DNA of 64,000 nt from Sceloporus undulatus (GCF_019175285.1 NC_056522.1:233730057-233794056); one strand, 5' to 3'. Numbered from the stretch's first letter, positions 1 to 11,220 are shown. Numbers and translations are program-made. Notes: generated by a model not told the origin, from the letters alone.

Positions 1-227
1 ATGTGTGCATTTGTGCAATTATATGTATGACTGCATACACCAAAGGGAGGAATTCTTTGTGTGAGACTTGGAGACCACCCCCCATCTCATATAGCATGCA
101 GATGTCTGAAGCAGTATTCAAGTTATCACATCCATATAACCCACATCTACCTGAAAGATCCAGGGCATACTGAGGCACGTTCCTAAAGGTAAATAAAAAT
201 ATATGAGGCAAGGGCAGAAGAAATACT

Positions 228-310
228 TGTGATATTTGTTAGTGGTGTCCCATCTAAGTACTAACCAGAGCTGACCCCACTTAGCTTCCAAGATCAGATA
301 GAACCTGTCA
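228..310 (-). repeat. 5S-rRNA-derived SINE, head fragment
   Basis: Read on the minus strand this matches the middle of vertebrate 5S rRNA: the internal promoter region around AAGCTAAG and CTGGTTAGTACTTGGATGGG, with substitutions. Only the 5S-like head is visible. It lies just upstream of a BovB fragment on the other strand. It is a SINE relic and not a 5S gene, because both 5S ends are missing and the same head recurs with a LINE-like tail elsewhere in the window. Confidence 0.65.
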
Positions 311-323
311 TTCATCAAAATGG

Positions 324-811
324 GGACTGATTTGAAGAAATCAGAAGACTAAGACTTGGAAGGGGAGTTATGAAAAAGCTAGACAAGATCCTCAGGCATA
401 AAGATATATAATCAAATACTAAAGTCAGGATTATCTATGCCATTGTATTTCATTTCTATGTATGATGGTGAAAGCTGAACAATGAAGAAGGCTGATAGGA
501 AGAGAATCAACTCATTCAAAATGAGGTGTTGGAAAAGAGTTCTGCAGATACTCTGAACTTCCAAAAAGAAAAATAACAGGGAGCTAGAGCAAGTCGTCTG
601 AACTCTTCATAGAAGCCAAGATAACTAAAATGAGAAGAGATGTTTCACTAGAAAAACAATGATACATGGCAAAGTAGAAGGCAGCAGGAAAAAAAGAAGA
701 CCTCATTACAAATAGATAGGGCTGTTGATCACAGGGTGATTTTGAGGTTTCATTCTTAGGGTTGTCATAAGGTGAAGTTGACTGACTGGTTGTTAAAAAC
801 AACAGCAACAA
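324..811 (+). mobile_element. BovB/RTE LINE, ORF2 C-terminal fragment and tail
   Basis: The plus strand encodes a decayed stretch matching the C-terminal part of BovB/RTE ORF2, including EEIRRLRLGRGVMKKLDKIL, with several stops and frame changes. The same protein region is better preserved near 30.4-31.2 kb in this window, which supports the call. The fragment ends near a degenerate BovB tail with (AAC)-like repeats. It is a dead, 5'-truncated copy. Confidence 0.7.
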
Positions 812-827
812 TAATTGGAGAAATTTT

Positions 828-928
828 GGCCCTTTAGATGTTTTGGATTACAGCTGCATAATCCTTTATACCAACTAGAGCTTTTAGACGGCCAAACATC
901 TGGAAAGCCAAAGGTGCATATACACCCT
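828..928. mobile_element. Degraded inverted-repeat hAT-like MITE fragment
   Basis: A weak inverted repeat runs from CCTTTAGATGTTTTGGATTA to GGCCAAACATCTGGAAAGCC. The layout (an 'ATGTTTTGGACTACAG' arm and an 'ACATCTGGA' arm) resembles the better copy near 5.3 kb. The family name is an inference from general resemblance to sauropsid hAT-type MITEs. Confidence 0.4.
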
Positions 929-1990
929 TTCTTCTCTTTATTTTATTTCTTTGCTGCCTTTCTCCAAGAAAGGGACCCAAGGGGGCTCACAAGATAAAAG
1001 TCTATGGAAGATATTCCACAAAATAAACACTGTAACCAAGAAGCCTTTTCTCTTTTTATGTAAGGAAAAACCTTCCCTTAACATCTGAGAGATTGGCAGG
1101 TTGGTAAAATGAGAGGCATTCCTTCAGATGTTTACCAATCTGTATTGAAGACATTAATTAATTAATTTCCTGTTTAGTTTACATTTCTGTTCTGGATCTT
1201 AAGGCAATGTACCCAGAGACCTCTGTCTGTTTCCTAAGATCCAGATTTACATTGCTTCATTAGATGTATCAAGATAACACTCTGGGGACCAATTCAACTG
1301 AGAAAAATGAGAGCTTGGGAGAAATGTAGTGCCTTTAGTATGCTACATTTTGGGAAGGGGTAATGGATAGCTATACTGTACACTTACTTTTTAAAAGCAT
1401 ATGTAACACATTGGTAGCAATGTTCCATCTTTGTGGACCACGTAACATTTTATTTTCAATAGTAAAACATCACTTTTTTTTGGTAGAGGTCATTTTGGGA
1501 GATTTTTGCCCACTGCATTTTTAAGTAGCATATTTTTAAAAATGCAGTTAAGCAGCAACACATTACTAATGAGCATCATAATTAGTGATGCATGAGTAAA
1601 GAGTAACACAATTTTCTCTCTCCACATTGCAATCAGTTATGAGCATGTACTGATTTTTAAAAGTAACACTCCAAAATTTGAGAAATTTACTGCCTTCTAG
1701 TTAGTAGTTAGTAGATCTAACTACCTGATCCAGAGCCAGATCTTTTCTGCCATTGCAAAAAAGGTATTCCACTTATTATAATAGGGATTATTTGAAAAAG
1801 AAATAAATCCTCAGCAAAAACATTTGCTTTTATTATGGCAATTCTACCCAAAAGGGATAAATTTAACTCTCCCCATTTTTAAAAGTCTATTTTAATTTCT
1901 TTTCAGACTTTTTCATACTTATTATAAAATAATAACTGTTATTCTTTGTGATTGTAATTCCTGAATATTAACCCCTCTTTTTTTCAGATT
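929..1990. other. AT-rich stretch, nothing recognised
   Basis: No open frame with protein logic, RNA gene or recognisable repeat was seen. It contains A/T runs and a short homeodomain-like TTAATTAATTAA tract near 1155. Confidence 0.4.
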
Positions 1991-1999
1991 TCAAATTTC

Positions 2000-3520
2000 A
2001 AGCAATCCCTATTATAAGAAACAAAATACCTTTTGTGCAATGGCAGAAAGAGGTTTCCAAATATTTTTGGCAGGAAATGAAATCCAGAATAAAATTTAAA
2101 ACACTGTGCAATGCTAAGGAAAAGAGTATTTTGGAAGCCCCTAATGCCAGACTGTTTTATGAAGCCTACTGTTTTCTATGTTTGAAAGAATGGCTATTGC
2201 TTTGAGATGAACAACTGTTGGAACTTAAATGCTGCAATTTAAAGATTTGGTTGGCATTGTTACTTTTGGTATGATAAAGTTAAGGCAGATGCCCAATTTA
2301 AAAATCATTGCATGAGAAAGGCTCTTTTACAAGTTTTATATTAGTACAGAGTCTTTCCCTAAAATAATATGAGCCAACACTGCAGAAGAAAAGAAAAATG
2401 GGTTAAAATTGGAGATGGTTGCTTTATGATTATCTTTTTTACTTTGAATAAGGCAAGTTTAAATAAAGAAAAATGATTCTCATAGAATGCAAAGATCTTA
2501 ACTGGTTTGCTTTATATGCAACAAAAAGACAAATTTAATCAATACAAGAGAAATGCAACCATAGAAGTGAGAGAAAATGTTTTTATTTAGATTTGTGCAA
2601 AGATGATGACCACATACTAGAGAGAGAAAAAAAATAGAGACAGAAGATGAGCCTGTAATGGTGCATGTGATAATATGGGCCAAAGCTCTAGGCATAATGT
2701 TCATATGAATGTATGGAAATGAAGTCTAAAGATATAAAATTTACTGTGTGCAGTGATTTAAAAGCAAAACTGTATGAGATGATGGTATCTAACTCCAGAA
2801 AAGCTATTGAAACTGTCCCTGAATGTTTCAAACCAATGTTACGGATGTTAAAATAAGGTGGGCTCCTTTTTTCATATGCAGTGGACTTGTAGGAAGACTG
2901 GTCTAATTTACTGGTTGAAGATTTATATATTAATCCAAAAATTCTATAGGTAAATTTTGTAATGTTATAGAAATGTTGGTACTGTTGGGCATCATGGATA
3001 AAGAACTGGGCAGTAAATGTTTCTTCAATATATGCCTTCTGTTATATATGCCTTATGTTCAATATATGACAACAGAAGCAAGAATGTTCTTTGCTCAGAC
3101 TTGGGAACAGACTGTACCATCAGCAATGGAAAAATGGATTATGAAAGTTGCTAAATTAGCCCAAATGGCAATGTTAACATGGGTTATAAATTATAAACCC
3201 AAGTGAAGACTTTTTGGAAGATTCCAACTGTTTATGGATTTCTTGAGCAATAAGAAATCTAATAATATAAAAATCTGTGATTTTTAGTAATTTTAGTATG
3301 ATTTTCTAGTTGGGTCTTTAATGGCAGAATAATATACATATTTCTTTTTAAAAAGTTTTTTCTTCATTACAGTCAGCATTGGGAAGGGTCAGAGCCCTAC
3401 TGTATATTTGTTTTTCCTTTTCCTTTCCCTTTTTCCTTGTCTTTGTCTTTTTGTTTTCTGAGTGTATGTTACTTTGAGTGTTAATTGGATTCATGTTCAT
3501 GTTAAAATTATTATTATTAA
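2000..3520 (+). mobile_element. L1 LINE, 3' end of ORF2 plus 3' UTR
   Basis: Two blocks match vertebrate L1 ORF2 downstream of the reverse transcriptase. Near 2130-2205 the reading NARLFYEAYCFLCLKEWLLL resembles the conserved 'YYEA..L.WLKEW' segment. At 2973-3206 an open frame holds TTEARMFFAQTWEQTVPS and WIMKVAKLAQMAMLTWVI, the C-terminus typical of squamate L1. Stops separate the blocks. The downstream T-rich stretch to about 3520 fits a 3' UTR. This is a dead, 5'-truncated copy. Confidence 0.75.
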
Positions 3521-3529
3521 CAAAAAGCT

Positions 3530-4255
3530 TGTGAGAGTTCCAGGGCCAGCAGAGTGCTAGAACTGCAGCAAGTCTCTTGAGATATTGAAATAGCTTGCTT
3601 GGAACAAGTGTAATTAAACTGCTAATCTAGAGATGGCTGCTTTTAAATACACAGCTTCCAAAGGATCTCCCAGTTTGCCGTTATCTTTTGTGTCATGATG
3701 AATTACAGAGATTCATAAGTAAATGACTATGCTTGTTCATTAGCTAACTCTGAGGTTACAAATGCGACAGGTAATACTGAACTGCAGGGCTGACCCTCTG
3801 CTATTTCCCTTGAAATAATCTTTGACACAAATACAGTGCAATCCATGGATTTGGGTTACACAGAGAACTTCCATTAGGGTTACAGTGTCTCCTTTGAGTG
3901 TCTCAAAAGCACTATGTCAGTATTATTAATGACTTCCTAACACATTGATTCCTATATAATTTTAAATGTGTTCCATCTTTTCAGCTAAGAAATGTCCCTA
4001 ATCTTTTACTATTAACTATTTAATGTTAACAGGATCTCGCCCTATTATGAATCGCTTACATCACAGCATTTTCTCTTTCTACGCCTTTCACTTTCATCTT
4101 CTTGTCACTTTTTCAAAGCTGTTGTTCCCCATTTCCTAAATTCGGGGCAAGGAAACATGTAATTGTTGGACACAGCCTCCTCTCAGCTCTAGACAGGACA
4201 TGAATGATGATGGGAACTGCAGCTCAATGTATGTTCCTCATCCCTGTTTTACAGT
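3530..4255. other. Repeat-free stretch, possible conserved noncoding sequence
   Basis: No repeat or gene recognised. The first half is moderately complex, with several homeodomain-type cores (TAATTAAA, GCTAAT, CATTAGCTAA). Conservation cannot be judged from one genome. Confidence 0.25.
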
Positions 4256-4268
4256 GTTAAACCTAAAA

Positions 4269-4470
4269 CAGTTGGCCCTCCATACCCATGTATTCAACCA
4301 TCCATGGCTTGAAAATATCTTTAAAAATAAACCCCAAAAGTAAACCTTGAATTTGCCATTTTCTACAAAGGGCACCATTTTATTATGCCATCGTATATAA
4401 GCATCCTCAGATTTTGGGCATCCATGGGAAGGGGGCTGGAACCAAACCAATTGGATACCAAGTGCTCACG
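4269..4470. mobile_element. Tigger/pogo-like nonautonomous DNA transposon
   Basis: The left end reads CAGTTGGCCCTCCATACCCA and the right end is its degraded inverse (GGATACCAAGTGCTCACGG). This terminal motif is typical of MER2/Tigger-like elements of the Tc1/mariner superfamily. The length of about 200 bp with no transposase frame indicates a MITE. A TA target duplication is not clear, which fits an old copy. Confidence 0.6.
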
Positions 4471-4833
4471 GTAATATGCAACTAATTCCAACAGAGTTTA
4501 GAAAATAGGAGGTTACAAAAGTCCACATTCTGATGTTCCTTCCTTCAGCTGTAGCATAAGCCAATCCCAGGGAAATAATTATCTTTGTGCTATTTCCCAT
4601 AAAATTCTATTGCATCTTTTCATTTTAGTCAGGTGGCATGGTGGGGCCTCTGTGGCTTTTAGGCCATCATGGAATTTCAGATGGAATGCAAGGAGGTGAG
4701 GAGACCATCTTGTGGTCTGTGAAAGATGTACTTCCCTGCAGGCATGAGCATGAACTTTCTTGGCATAGAATGAGTTTTGATGTTAGCATACATTCCCCCC
4801 CCCCTCCCACTGTTCCAAAGGAAGGCTTTTAAA

Positions 4834-4840
<7 letters not shown>

Positions 4841-4877
<37 letters not shown>
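4841..4877. repeat. (CA)n microsatellite
   Basis: About 18 uninterrupted CA units. Its reverse strand accounts for the poly-(Val-Cys) run in an antisense open frame. Confidence 0.98.
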
Positions 4878-4879
<2 letters not shown>

Positions 4880-5264
4880 GTTTATCATAATAACCAAACT
4901 GACCAAAATCATTCCCAGCATACAATGACAGTATCTCTCTCTCTCTGTGTATTCTGGAGGAGGGGGTCTTCATTCTGCAATGCTGGATTGAAACTCCAGA
5001 CCTTCCTTTTAAAAAACAAAACAAAACAAACAAACAAAATCCGGCTGTTTTCCCCTCACATACCCCAAACTTCAGACACACCCCAGAGAACAAAGAGAAA
5101 CAGCAGAAAATCATTGGAAAAAGAAACCAGAAATTATGTGACATAATTTTTTGGCTGTGTTGGAAGTGCTGGGGTTGTTCCCTGGAGAATGCAGGGGCCA
5201 CAGATTGCCTTCCCCTGTATCTGCAGTTGCCTGCTTTGATTTAAAGCTAGGGTGGGGGGAATTC

Positions 5265-5364
5265 TGACCCTCTGCTGTTGGACTACAGCTCCTGTCATTC
5301 CCTATCATTGGCTATACTAGCTAGAGTTTATGGGAGCTGTAGTCTGGCAACATCTGGAGGGTCA
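5265..5364. mobile_element. hAT-like palindromic MITE
   Basis: An imperfect inverted repeat of about 100 bp runs from GACCCTCTGCTGTTGGACTA to TAGTCTGGCAACATCTGGAG, ending GGGTC, with GGACTACAGCTCC facing GGGAGCTGTAGTC. This is a common palindromic MITE layout in reptile genomes. The hAT assignment is inferred from general resemblance. Confidence 0.55.
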
Positions 5365-5399
5365 TGTGTTACTGAGCCTTGAATTTACCATGGATAAAC

Positions 5400-5648
5400 A
5401 AAGATGACACGGTAGCCTTCTTCCAGCATCTGAAAGGATGCCACATGGAAGATGAAGCAAATTTGTTTTCTTCAGCTCCAGATGGTAGGACTAGAACCAA
5501 TGGAGGAAAATTATAAGAAAGGGGAGTCTGACTAAACATTAGAAAGAACTTCTTGCCTATAAGAAGTATTCAGCAATGGAAAAGACAATACCTAAGAAGG
5601 TGGATGAGTCTCCTTCACTAAAGGGTTTTAAGCAACCTTGGTGTCAAC
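5400..5648 (+). mobile_element. CR1/L2-group LINE 3' fragment
   Basis: The stretch resembles the 3' region of CR1-superfamily LINEs common in squamates, with phrases such as GACTAAACATTAGAAAGAAC and GTGGATGAGTCTCCTTC. No long frame remains. It is followed directly by a second LINE tail. Confidence 0.5.
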
Positions 5649-5649
5649 C

Positions 5650-5978
5650 AGGAGAGAGCTTTCTCCATGGATGCTCCCAGACTTTAGAACTCACCTCCAC
5701 AGGAGGTCCAGTTTTCCCCCTCCCCGCTGTCTTTCCACCTGCAGACATGTGAATTTGATGAAACTGTAGTACAAACATAAATGGTGTGCTGTTTAATTTA
5801 ATTCATTAAATTCCTTTTTAATTAAACAAATTAAATTCCTAAAATTGAATTCATTTAATTTGCATTTAACTTTTCTATATTATTGTTTTAGTTGTTTCTT
5901 TTAAAATTATTGTAAACCACCTTGAATCCCATTTGGGAGAAAGTCAACATATAAATTTGACAAACAAACAAACAAATA
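5650..5978 (+). mobile_element. L2-like LINE 3' tail
   Basis: It ends with the L2-type 3' UTR phrase GTAAACCACCTTGAATCCC and an (AAAC)n tail. The upstream part decays into a T/A-rich 3' UTR. It is a 5'-truncated relic. Confidence 0.6.
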
Positions 5979-6192
5979 GTTTTTTTGTGGGTTTTTTGGG
6001 CTATGTGGCCATGTCCTAGAAGAGTTTCTTCCTGACATTTCAACAGCATCTGTGGCTGGCATCTTTCTCAGAAGATGTCATCCACAGATGCTGGTGAAAC
6101 GTCAGGAAGAAACTCTTCTAGAACATGGCCACATAGCCAAAACCCCCAGAAAAAACTATGGATGTTGGCCATGAAAGCCTTCGACTCCAGAT
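5979..6192 (-). repeat. Palindromic interspersed repeat, copy 1
   Basis: Near-perfect long inverted repeat: the left arm from ATAGTTTTTTTGTGGG through GGCCATGTCCTAGAAGAGTT is repeated inverted as AACTCTTCTAGAACATGGCC to CCCCAGAAAAAACTATGG. A single-copy extension reading GCCATGAAAGCCTTCGAC follows. The second copy, at 9.6-9.8 kb, has the extension but lacks one arm. The superfamily is unknown to me. Confidence 0.75.
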
Positions 6193-6522
6193 AAATAAAT
6201 AAATCCATCCTGTATCGGTGTGGGATTATACTAGATTGGGGTGGATCCCCAATAGAAGGGAAATGCACTAGTATGATAGATATGATGAAAAGTGAAGCCA
6301 CAGTACTTCTGGTTTCATTTTTGGTTTTTATAGTGGAAGGGGGATACCATCTCCAAGAAATCTGCACCTCGGGGGCATCACCAGGGAAGTATGGGTATGC
6401 AAAAGGCTCTTGTAGCACCTATGAGACTAACTGTGTGAAAGAACTTGTATCTTAAGGTTTTGTAGACTATATTCTTCTTCCTCAGAGTTTCTTAACTCCC
6501 CTCACAAACTCTGAAAGAAGCT

Positions 6523-6568
<46 letters not shown>

Positions 6569-6600
6569 CCACCACCACCACCACCACCACCAGCACCACC
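6523..6600. repeat. Compound (CAT)n(CAC)n microsatellite
   Basis: A run of about 15 ATC units passes directly into about 10 ACC units, consistent with point mutation and spread of a variant unit by slippage. Confidence 0.97.
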
Positions 6601-7845
6601 ATTCATCTGATGGGATATCACTTCCATTTTTTCTAGGAGCTATGGTGTTGCCTATGGGTATACGTGCAGCTGGAGATGCAGTTCCCCACATCACTTTTAG
6701 GAGATGGCAGAAAGCAGAGAGCATCAGATTTCCACTAATTGATTAATCTCAAATTGCGACAGCAGAGTCTTAGGCAGATTTACTCTGAAGAAAATGCTAT
6801 TGATTTCAGTGGGACTCACATCCAGGTAAGTGGCCCCCAGACTGCAATATTAATGAATCTGTTAAGGAATAGTTTGAATGCAGCAGTTGCATATTTATCA
6901 TGGAGAAGAATGAGTTGGGAAAAGTTGGGAGAAAGAGAAGAGCAGATCGTGCCTAAGGAGTTAATATACTTAAAATTGCTGAGACTGTCACAGTAATTAA
7001 TGTTCTCAATAAACATGCTAATTAGTTGACATGGAGAGAATCTTCCTGGGAACATGTTGGGCCTTTTCATATTATCCAGAATGCAAACGCTACCTTATCA
7101 TATCCTTACCATTGAACATTACCTCTACATCATTTCCTGGGTTTAGACACTTGTTATTGACTATTCACCGAACAGCAGAAAGACTTAATAAAATCTGACA
7201 GCAGGCTGCTTTTCCTGCCTGCATAGATTAAGTCTGCACCATGTTTGCATTTCAATTACCTAAAACTAATGGAATAAATATTTTACTTTTTTAGCACCTT
7301 ATTTGGCAAATAGCTTGGAGGAAGAATAAAGCTGTGACCTGGAATTATAGCCTGCTTTTCAAAATGGATGGTCTAAAGCCTTTTTTTTCTAGGTTTTGAA
7401 TATGGGATTTTTTTTTTTTTTTAAAAAAGAAAGGTATATCTGTGTTAATAAAATAGGGTAAATACCTATATCAGAACCGTTCTATAGCTTTAAGGCCATG
7501 GAAACCTAAAAATGGGAATCTTGTCACATGTAGTAAGGAGAAATAACCTATGGATTATTTTTTTTTTTTTCAGATGCATTATTTACATGCAGTGTTTCAT
7601 TATGTCTGAAATCTGAAGTACCACCTTCAGACCTAATCAACACTAGCAGCCTCCACATGAACAAACTGCTAGACCTACTCTGGAGTTTTGTCTGAATTTT
7701 AAAGGTGCTGTTCAAGGTGAGAAATCTAATTTGGAGACATGATTGGTGCCATCAGAATCTTCAGCTACAGATTTAAAGTACAGATTCAAATCCTTGCTAA
7801 ATTGACATAGAAGCCAATGGCTTCACTGGTCGACCAATGCATAGC
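6601..7845. other. Mostly unassigned sequence with a short sauropsid repeat fragment
   Basis: At 6790-6835 there is the phrase TTGATTTCAGTGGGACTCAC, a fragment of a repeat that recurs in weaker form at 40.2, 54.4-55 and 63.7 kb. Apart from T-rich tracts at 7381-7425 and 7558-7571 nothing else is recognised. Confidence 0.35.
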
Positions 7846-7852
7846 TTTGCTA

Positions 7853-8046
7853 TTAGTGGTGCAGTGATTTGAGTGTTGGATGACAAATCTGAAGTCCAGG
7901 GTTCGATTTCCCACTGAGCCATGGAAATCCACTGGCCGACCTTGGGCAAGTCACACACTCTCAGCCCCAGAAAGCACCATGATAGGTTCATTTTAGGGTT
8001 GCTATAAGTCAGAAATGACTTGAAGGCACACAACAACAACAACACA
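7853..8046 (+). mobile_element. Sauria-type SINE
   Basis: A tRNA-like pol III head is followed by a BovB-like tail ending in (AAC)n. The head reads GTGGTGCAGTGATTTGAGTG; a B-box-like GGTTCGATTTCC follows, then TGGAAATCCACTGGCCGACC and the tail TCAGAAATGACTTGAAGGCA. It lacks the first bases of the family (usually GAGCCAGTGTGG), so it is slightly 5'-truncated. This family is a squamate marker, probably mobilised by BovB. Confidence 0.85.
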
Positions 8047-8053
8047 CTCCCTA

Positions 8054-8276
8054 AATGCACCAGATCCTATCTGATCCTGAAAGCTAAACAGCATCAGCCC
8101 TGGTTAGTACTTGGATGGGAAACCATTAATAAATACTGTACCAGGTGCTGTAAGATATATTTCTGAGGAAGGAACTGGCAAAACCACCTTTGAGTACTGC
8201 TTGCTTAAGAAAACCCTATGAAATTCATGTGGTCATCATAAGTTGACAGGTTACTTGAAGGCACATACACACACAT
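8054..8276 (+). mobile_element. 5S-rRNA-derived SINE with BovB-like tail
   Basis: The head matches vertebrate 5S rRNA: AGCTAAACAGC, then CTGGTTAGTACTTGGATGGG, then ACCAGGTGCTGTA, covering the A-box, intermediate element and C-box of the 5S internal promoter. A tail follows (GAACTGGCAAAACCACC, AAAACCCTATGAAATTCATG, CTTGAAGGCACATACACACA). The tail parallels that of the Sauria SINE, which suggests the same BovB-type retrotransposition machinery. It starts 8 bp after a Sauria SINE. Confidence 0.85.
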
Positions 8277-8299
8277 ATTGAAAACAGGGGAAGAGTAAA

Positions 8300-9350
8300 A
8301 GAACTGGAGTTCAGGGGGACATTTATTTATCTATTTGTTTATATTATCTCTTTGCACCCAGCATGATGGACTACTCTCCAGAGTGAAGAAAAGTGAACCA
8401 TAGCAGAAGCCCAGGAGTCCCAGTGCCTCTGGCTTCCCTCAGATGAAACAGGAAAAATGTTTCAAACTCTGCCAGCTGTGCACTTTTGCTTGAAGACTTT
8501 GGCATCCTGGTAAATAAATAATAATAATAAATACTAAATATTTTTACTGGCAGAAGTCAGTTTGGAGAATTTCCTTGCTTTAGAAGTCTCATGAGCCATT
8601 TTAATGTTAAAAAGAGCATTCATAGATTGTAAACATAAACACTTTTCGTGGTAGATCCCCCTTAGGCATTCAAAGTTAATTCCAAATATCTCTACTCCTC
8701 CACCTCTAAATCTTCCTGATTTACATTTTTTTAAACTATTGCTTGTTTTGTCACATCTACCCATTCTTTCCTGAGATTTTGATCATTTCAAATATCATAT
8801 ATGAATGGAATGGCAAGGATGTGTGTTTATGTGTGTGCGTGTTTGGTGTGTTTGTTATATAACACTTCTCTGGTTGAAATGGTTTGCACTGAAACTGTTA
8901 GTTGTAACTGCAAGCTTTTAATCACTGTCTTATACTCTTTTAAGGAATGAGGGAACCATGAGTGATTATGCCAAATCTTCCAACCATTCCTTTGTCCTGT
9001 TCCTAATCTGTTCCCCCCCAGCCAACCAGCCTATGCAGAAATTCAATTTACCTGTGACTTGTTCCAGAAAACCCCCCATTGATATCGAAAAGCATTTACA
9101 CACACACACACACACACACAATACATTTAGGTTGTGCATATGACATTGTAATTTGAAGCTATCATTTTAATTTTCCTAGTTGTTTATGCCACAGCTATTT
9201 GCATTACATTCAGTGGTATATGAGAATTATGATTTACGAGTAACATTAGTGCAAAAAAAAAAAAAAAAGAATTACTAAGGATTCTGTATGGTGTGAAATG
9301 GGAGGAGGTCAATGGGTGTGTGTGAGTTTGTGACACCATGAGTTACTGCA
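8300..9350. other. Unassigned stretch with simple repeats
   Basis: It contains an (ATA)n tract near 8519, a GT-rich tract near 8820, a (CA)n tract at 9098-9120 and an A-run at 9254-9270. No gene or interspersed repeat could be named. Confidence 0.4.
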
Positions 9351-9354
9351 CTGG

Positions 9355-9450
9355 GGCAATTAGTTTACAGTTGTGGGCAATTAACTTACAGTTGTAAACC
9401 ACTTAGACACTGCTATGTCAGTATGTAGTGGTATATAAATGAATGAATGT
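9355..9450 (+). repeat. SINE/LINE 3' tail fragment
   Basis: The phrase GTAAACCACTTAGACACTGC followed by GTGGTATATAAATGAATGAA is the 3' end of a squamate tRNA-derived SINE with a LINE-like tail. A longer antisense relative lies at 62.3-62.6 kb. Confidence 0.5.
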
Positions 9451-9463
9451 TTGTTTGTTTTGG

Positions 9464-9815
9464 GTGACACCAACCCTAGTGATGCCACTGGAATTTCATA
9501 GGGGTTTCTCAAAATCCTCAAAAGTAGTTTTGTCAGTTACTCCCTCTGAAATAAAGTGTACAGGACCTGGTATATCCTGGTGGTCTCACATCCAAGTACT
9601 AATCAGAACTAACCTTGTTTAATGTGAAGTCGAAGGCTTTTATGGCCAGCATCCATAGTTTTTTGTGGGTTTTTCTCTGAAGATGCCAGCCACAGATGCA
9701 AGTGAAACGCCAGGAATAAACTCTTCTAGAACATGGCCACAAGCCCAAAAAGCCCACAAAAAAACTATAACCTTGTTTAGCTTCTAAGAATCAGCTGGGA
9801 TATGGGCTGTTAGTA
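9464..9815 (-). mobile_element. 5S-rRNA-derived SINE split by a later insertion
   Basis: On the minus strand both the BovB-like tail and the 5S head are present. The 5S head is interrupted between CTAACCTTGTTTA and CCTTGTTTAGCTTC by a 147-bp element. The interruption leaves a perfect 11-bp duplication, so the SINE is older than the insert. Confidence 0.8.
9622..9768 (+). mobile_element. Palindromic interspersed repeat, copy 2, nested in SINE
   Basis: The insert carries GTCGAAGGCTTTTATGGCCA at one end and CCCACAAAAAAACTAT at the other, with internal arms AGTTTTTTGTGGGTTTTT facing AGCCCACAAAAAAACT. It is flanked by AACCTTGTTTA at 9611-9621 and 9769-9779. The 11-bp duplication is longer than Tc1 (2), Harbinger (3) or hAT (8) duplications and fits LINE-driven insertion. 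Copy 1 at 6 kb is reversed and has an extra arm. Confidence 0.75.
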
Positions 9816-9899
9816 AAAATTCCTTTTCAAAACCAGATGTGGTTTTCTGAATTCTTGCAGTTTTGTTCCCACATTCTCATTTTTTGGCATTGTGGAGTG

Positions 9900-10145
9900 A
9901 AAATTGAGACTGGCAGCTGTTGAAATTGCCCCTGCTTGACTTAGAGGCAAAACAGACCGGCATAATACACCATCTTGGGAGCGGTGTGGGGGCATGGTGT
10001 TCAGATGACGCATGCCCCAGTGCCATCCCCAAGTTAGCATCATGCTGGCTGCCGAACCAGATGACAGGCATCTTTGCAGTGCTCTGGTGGTGTGGCGTTT
10101 AAACACCCCTCTAGGGCTGCCTCCACTGGCCCTTAGTGTTGATTG
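9900..10145. repeat. GC-richer island, probable decayed Harbinger-like MITE
   Basis: It is compositionally distinct, with CAGACCGGC, GGTGTGGGGGCATGG and GTGGTGTGGCGTTTAAACAC, resembling the GC-rich elements near 15.2 and 22.8 kb and the island near 60.8-61.1 kb. No clean termini were found. Open frames on both strands here reflect composition. Confidence 0.35.
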
Positions 10146-11220
10146 CACTTACCCAATGTAAATACTGGGAGAACTGAAGATTGTCATCCTTACCTCTTCT
10201 CTTTGAAACACTGCTCTCTTGACAACCAGTCATCTTTATCTTTGAGAGAGACATGAGCTTAGCTACCTAATGTTTGACTTATTAACTTAAAAACAGTAGA
10301 TCTTGATGCTGTGGTTGGTGCTTATGGTCATGAAGAAAGAGGAGAGCACCTGTCATTTGGATTACAAATTGCCCACCACTTTATTCATTTATGAGCATCT
10401 TTAACAAGCAAGCAAGCAAGCAAGCAAGCCATAATGGAAGGAGGATCAAACCTCTTCATTTATGCTATCACCCGTTTGTGGAATTTGCCTGGTTGTCCAT
10501 CAGGTTGTTTGTCTTCCATTGGGAGTTTAGGCATTATTTGTCATTATATCTTTACTGTCAGGAATGAGGAAAAGTACTTTTCTTTTTGCCTCTTGCATGA
10601 AAATAGCTAGTCTGGATTGGATCATGTGCACTTTGACTTGGGACATAGTATCCAAAGTGTACAAAGTGTGTGTGTGTTGTGTGTGTGTGTGTGTGCGCGC
10701 GTGCAATTTGCTATGTGACTCAGACAGCAAAATGTTTTGGGCCAACCCTGCAAACCAATTTTCCTTTAATTTTTCAATCAAGGGCAGTCTAAGACGACAA
10801 ATTAGAGCACAGTGTGATCCTCATTTCCAGCAGTATTTAGAAATTGATTTCTAAAGTTTCTTCTTGTAATAGTACACATAAATTGTATCAACACAACAAA
10901 CTTAAAATGGAATAGGATGTGTTCTTTTTTTAAAAAACCCTCTGCATTTCTTTTAATTCTAGTGCTTTATTACTTATTTTTATATTACATTCTGGTAAAT
11001 TATTCACCAGCTATCTTTCTTTGAGTTAGTTCTGCCTCAGGAGATGCAGCTAAGCTGATCTACCAAACAAATTCTTCAAGATGGATCATCTGGGAAAACC
11101 TGGTAAACATGCACTTAAATCTTTTAAAGTTTTCTTATTGAAGGAACTGTGTCGATGATTTCTCTTTTGTACTTTAGTAGCATCCCAATTGTCAATATGT
11201 TTGTTCTGACTGAAATTCCA
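10146..11220. other. Unassigned stretch with two simple repeats
   Basis: It contains (AGCA)n at 10404-10429 (about six units) and an interrupted (GT)n at 10666-10704. No gene or interspersed repeat was identified. Confidence 0.5.

Noticed and set aside
4677-5201. Antisense open frame of 174 codons, the longest in the window
   Set aside because: It runs through the (CA)n microsatellite (poly Val-Cys), has low-complexity flanks and no domain.
6523-6600. CRISPR-like array
   Set aside because: It is a compound trinucleotide microsatellite with no spacers; no CRISPR array exists in the window and the host is a vertebrate.
8054-8160. A genuine 5S rRNA gene
   Set aside because: The sequence diverges from 5S rRNA, lacks the T-run terminator after the 3' end, and continues into a LINE-like tail shared by other copies.
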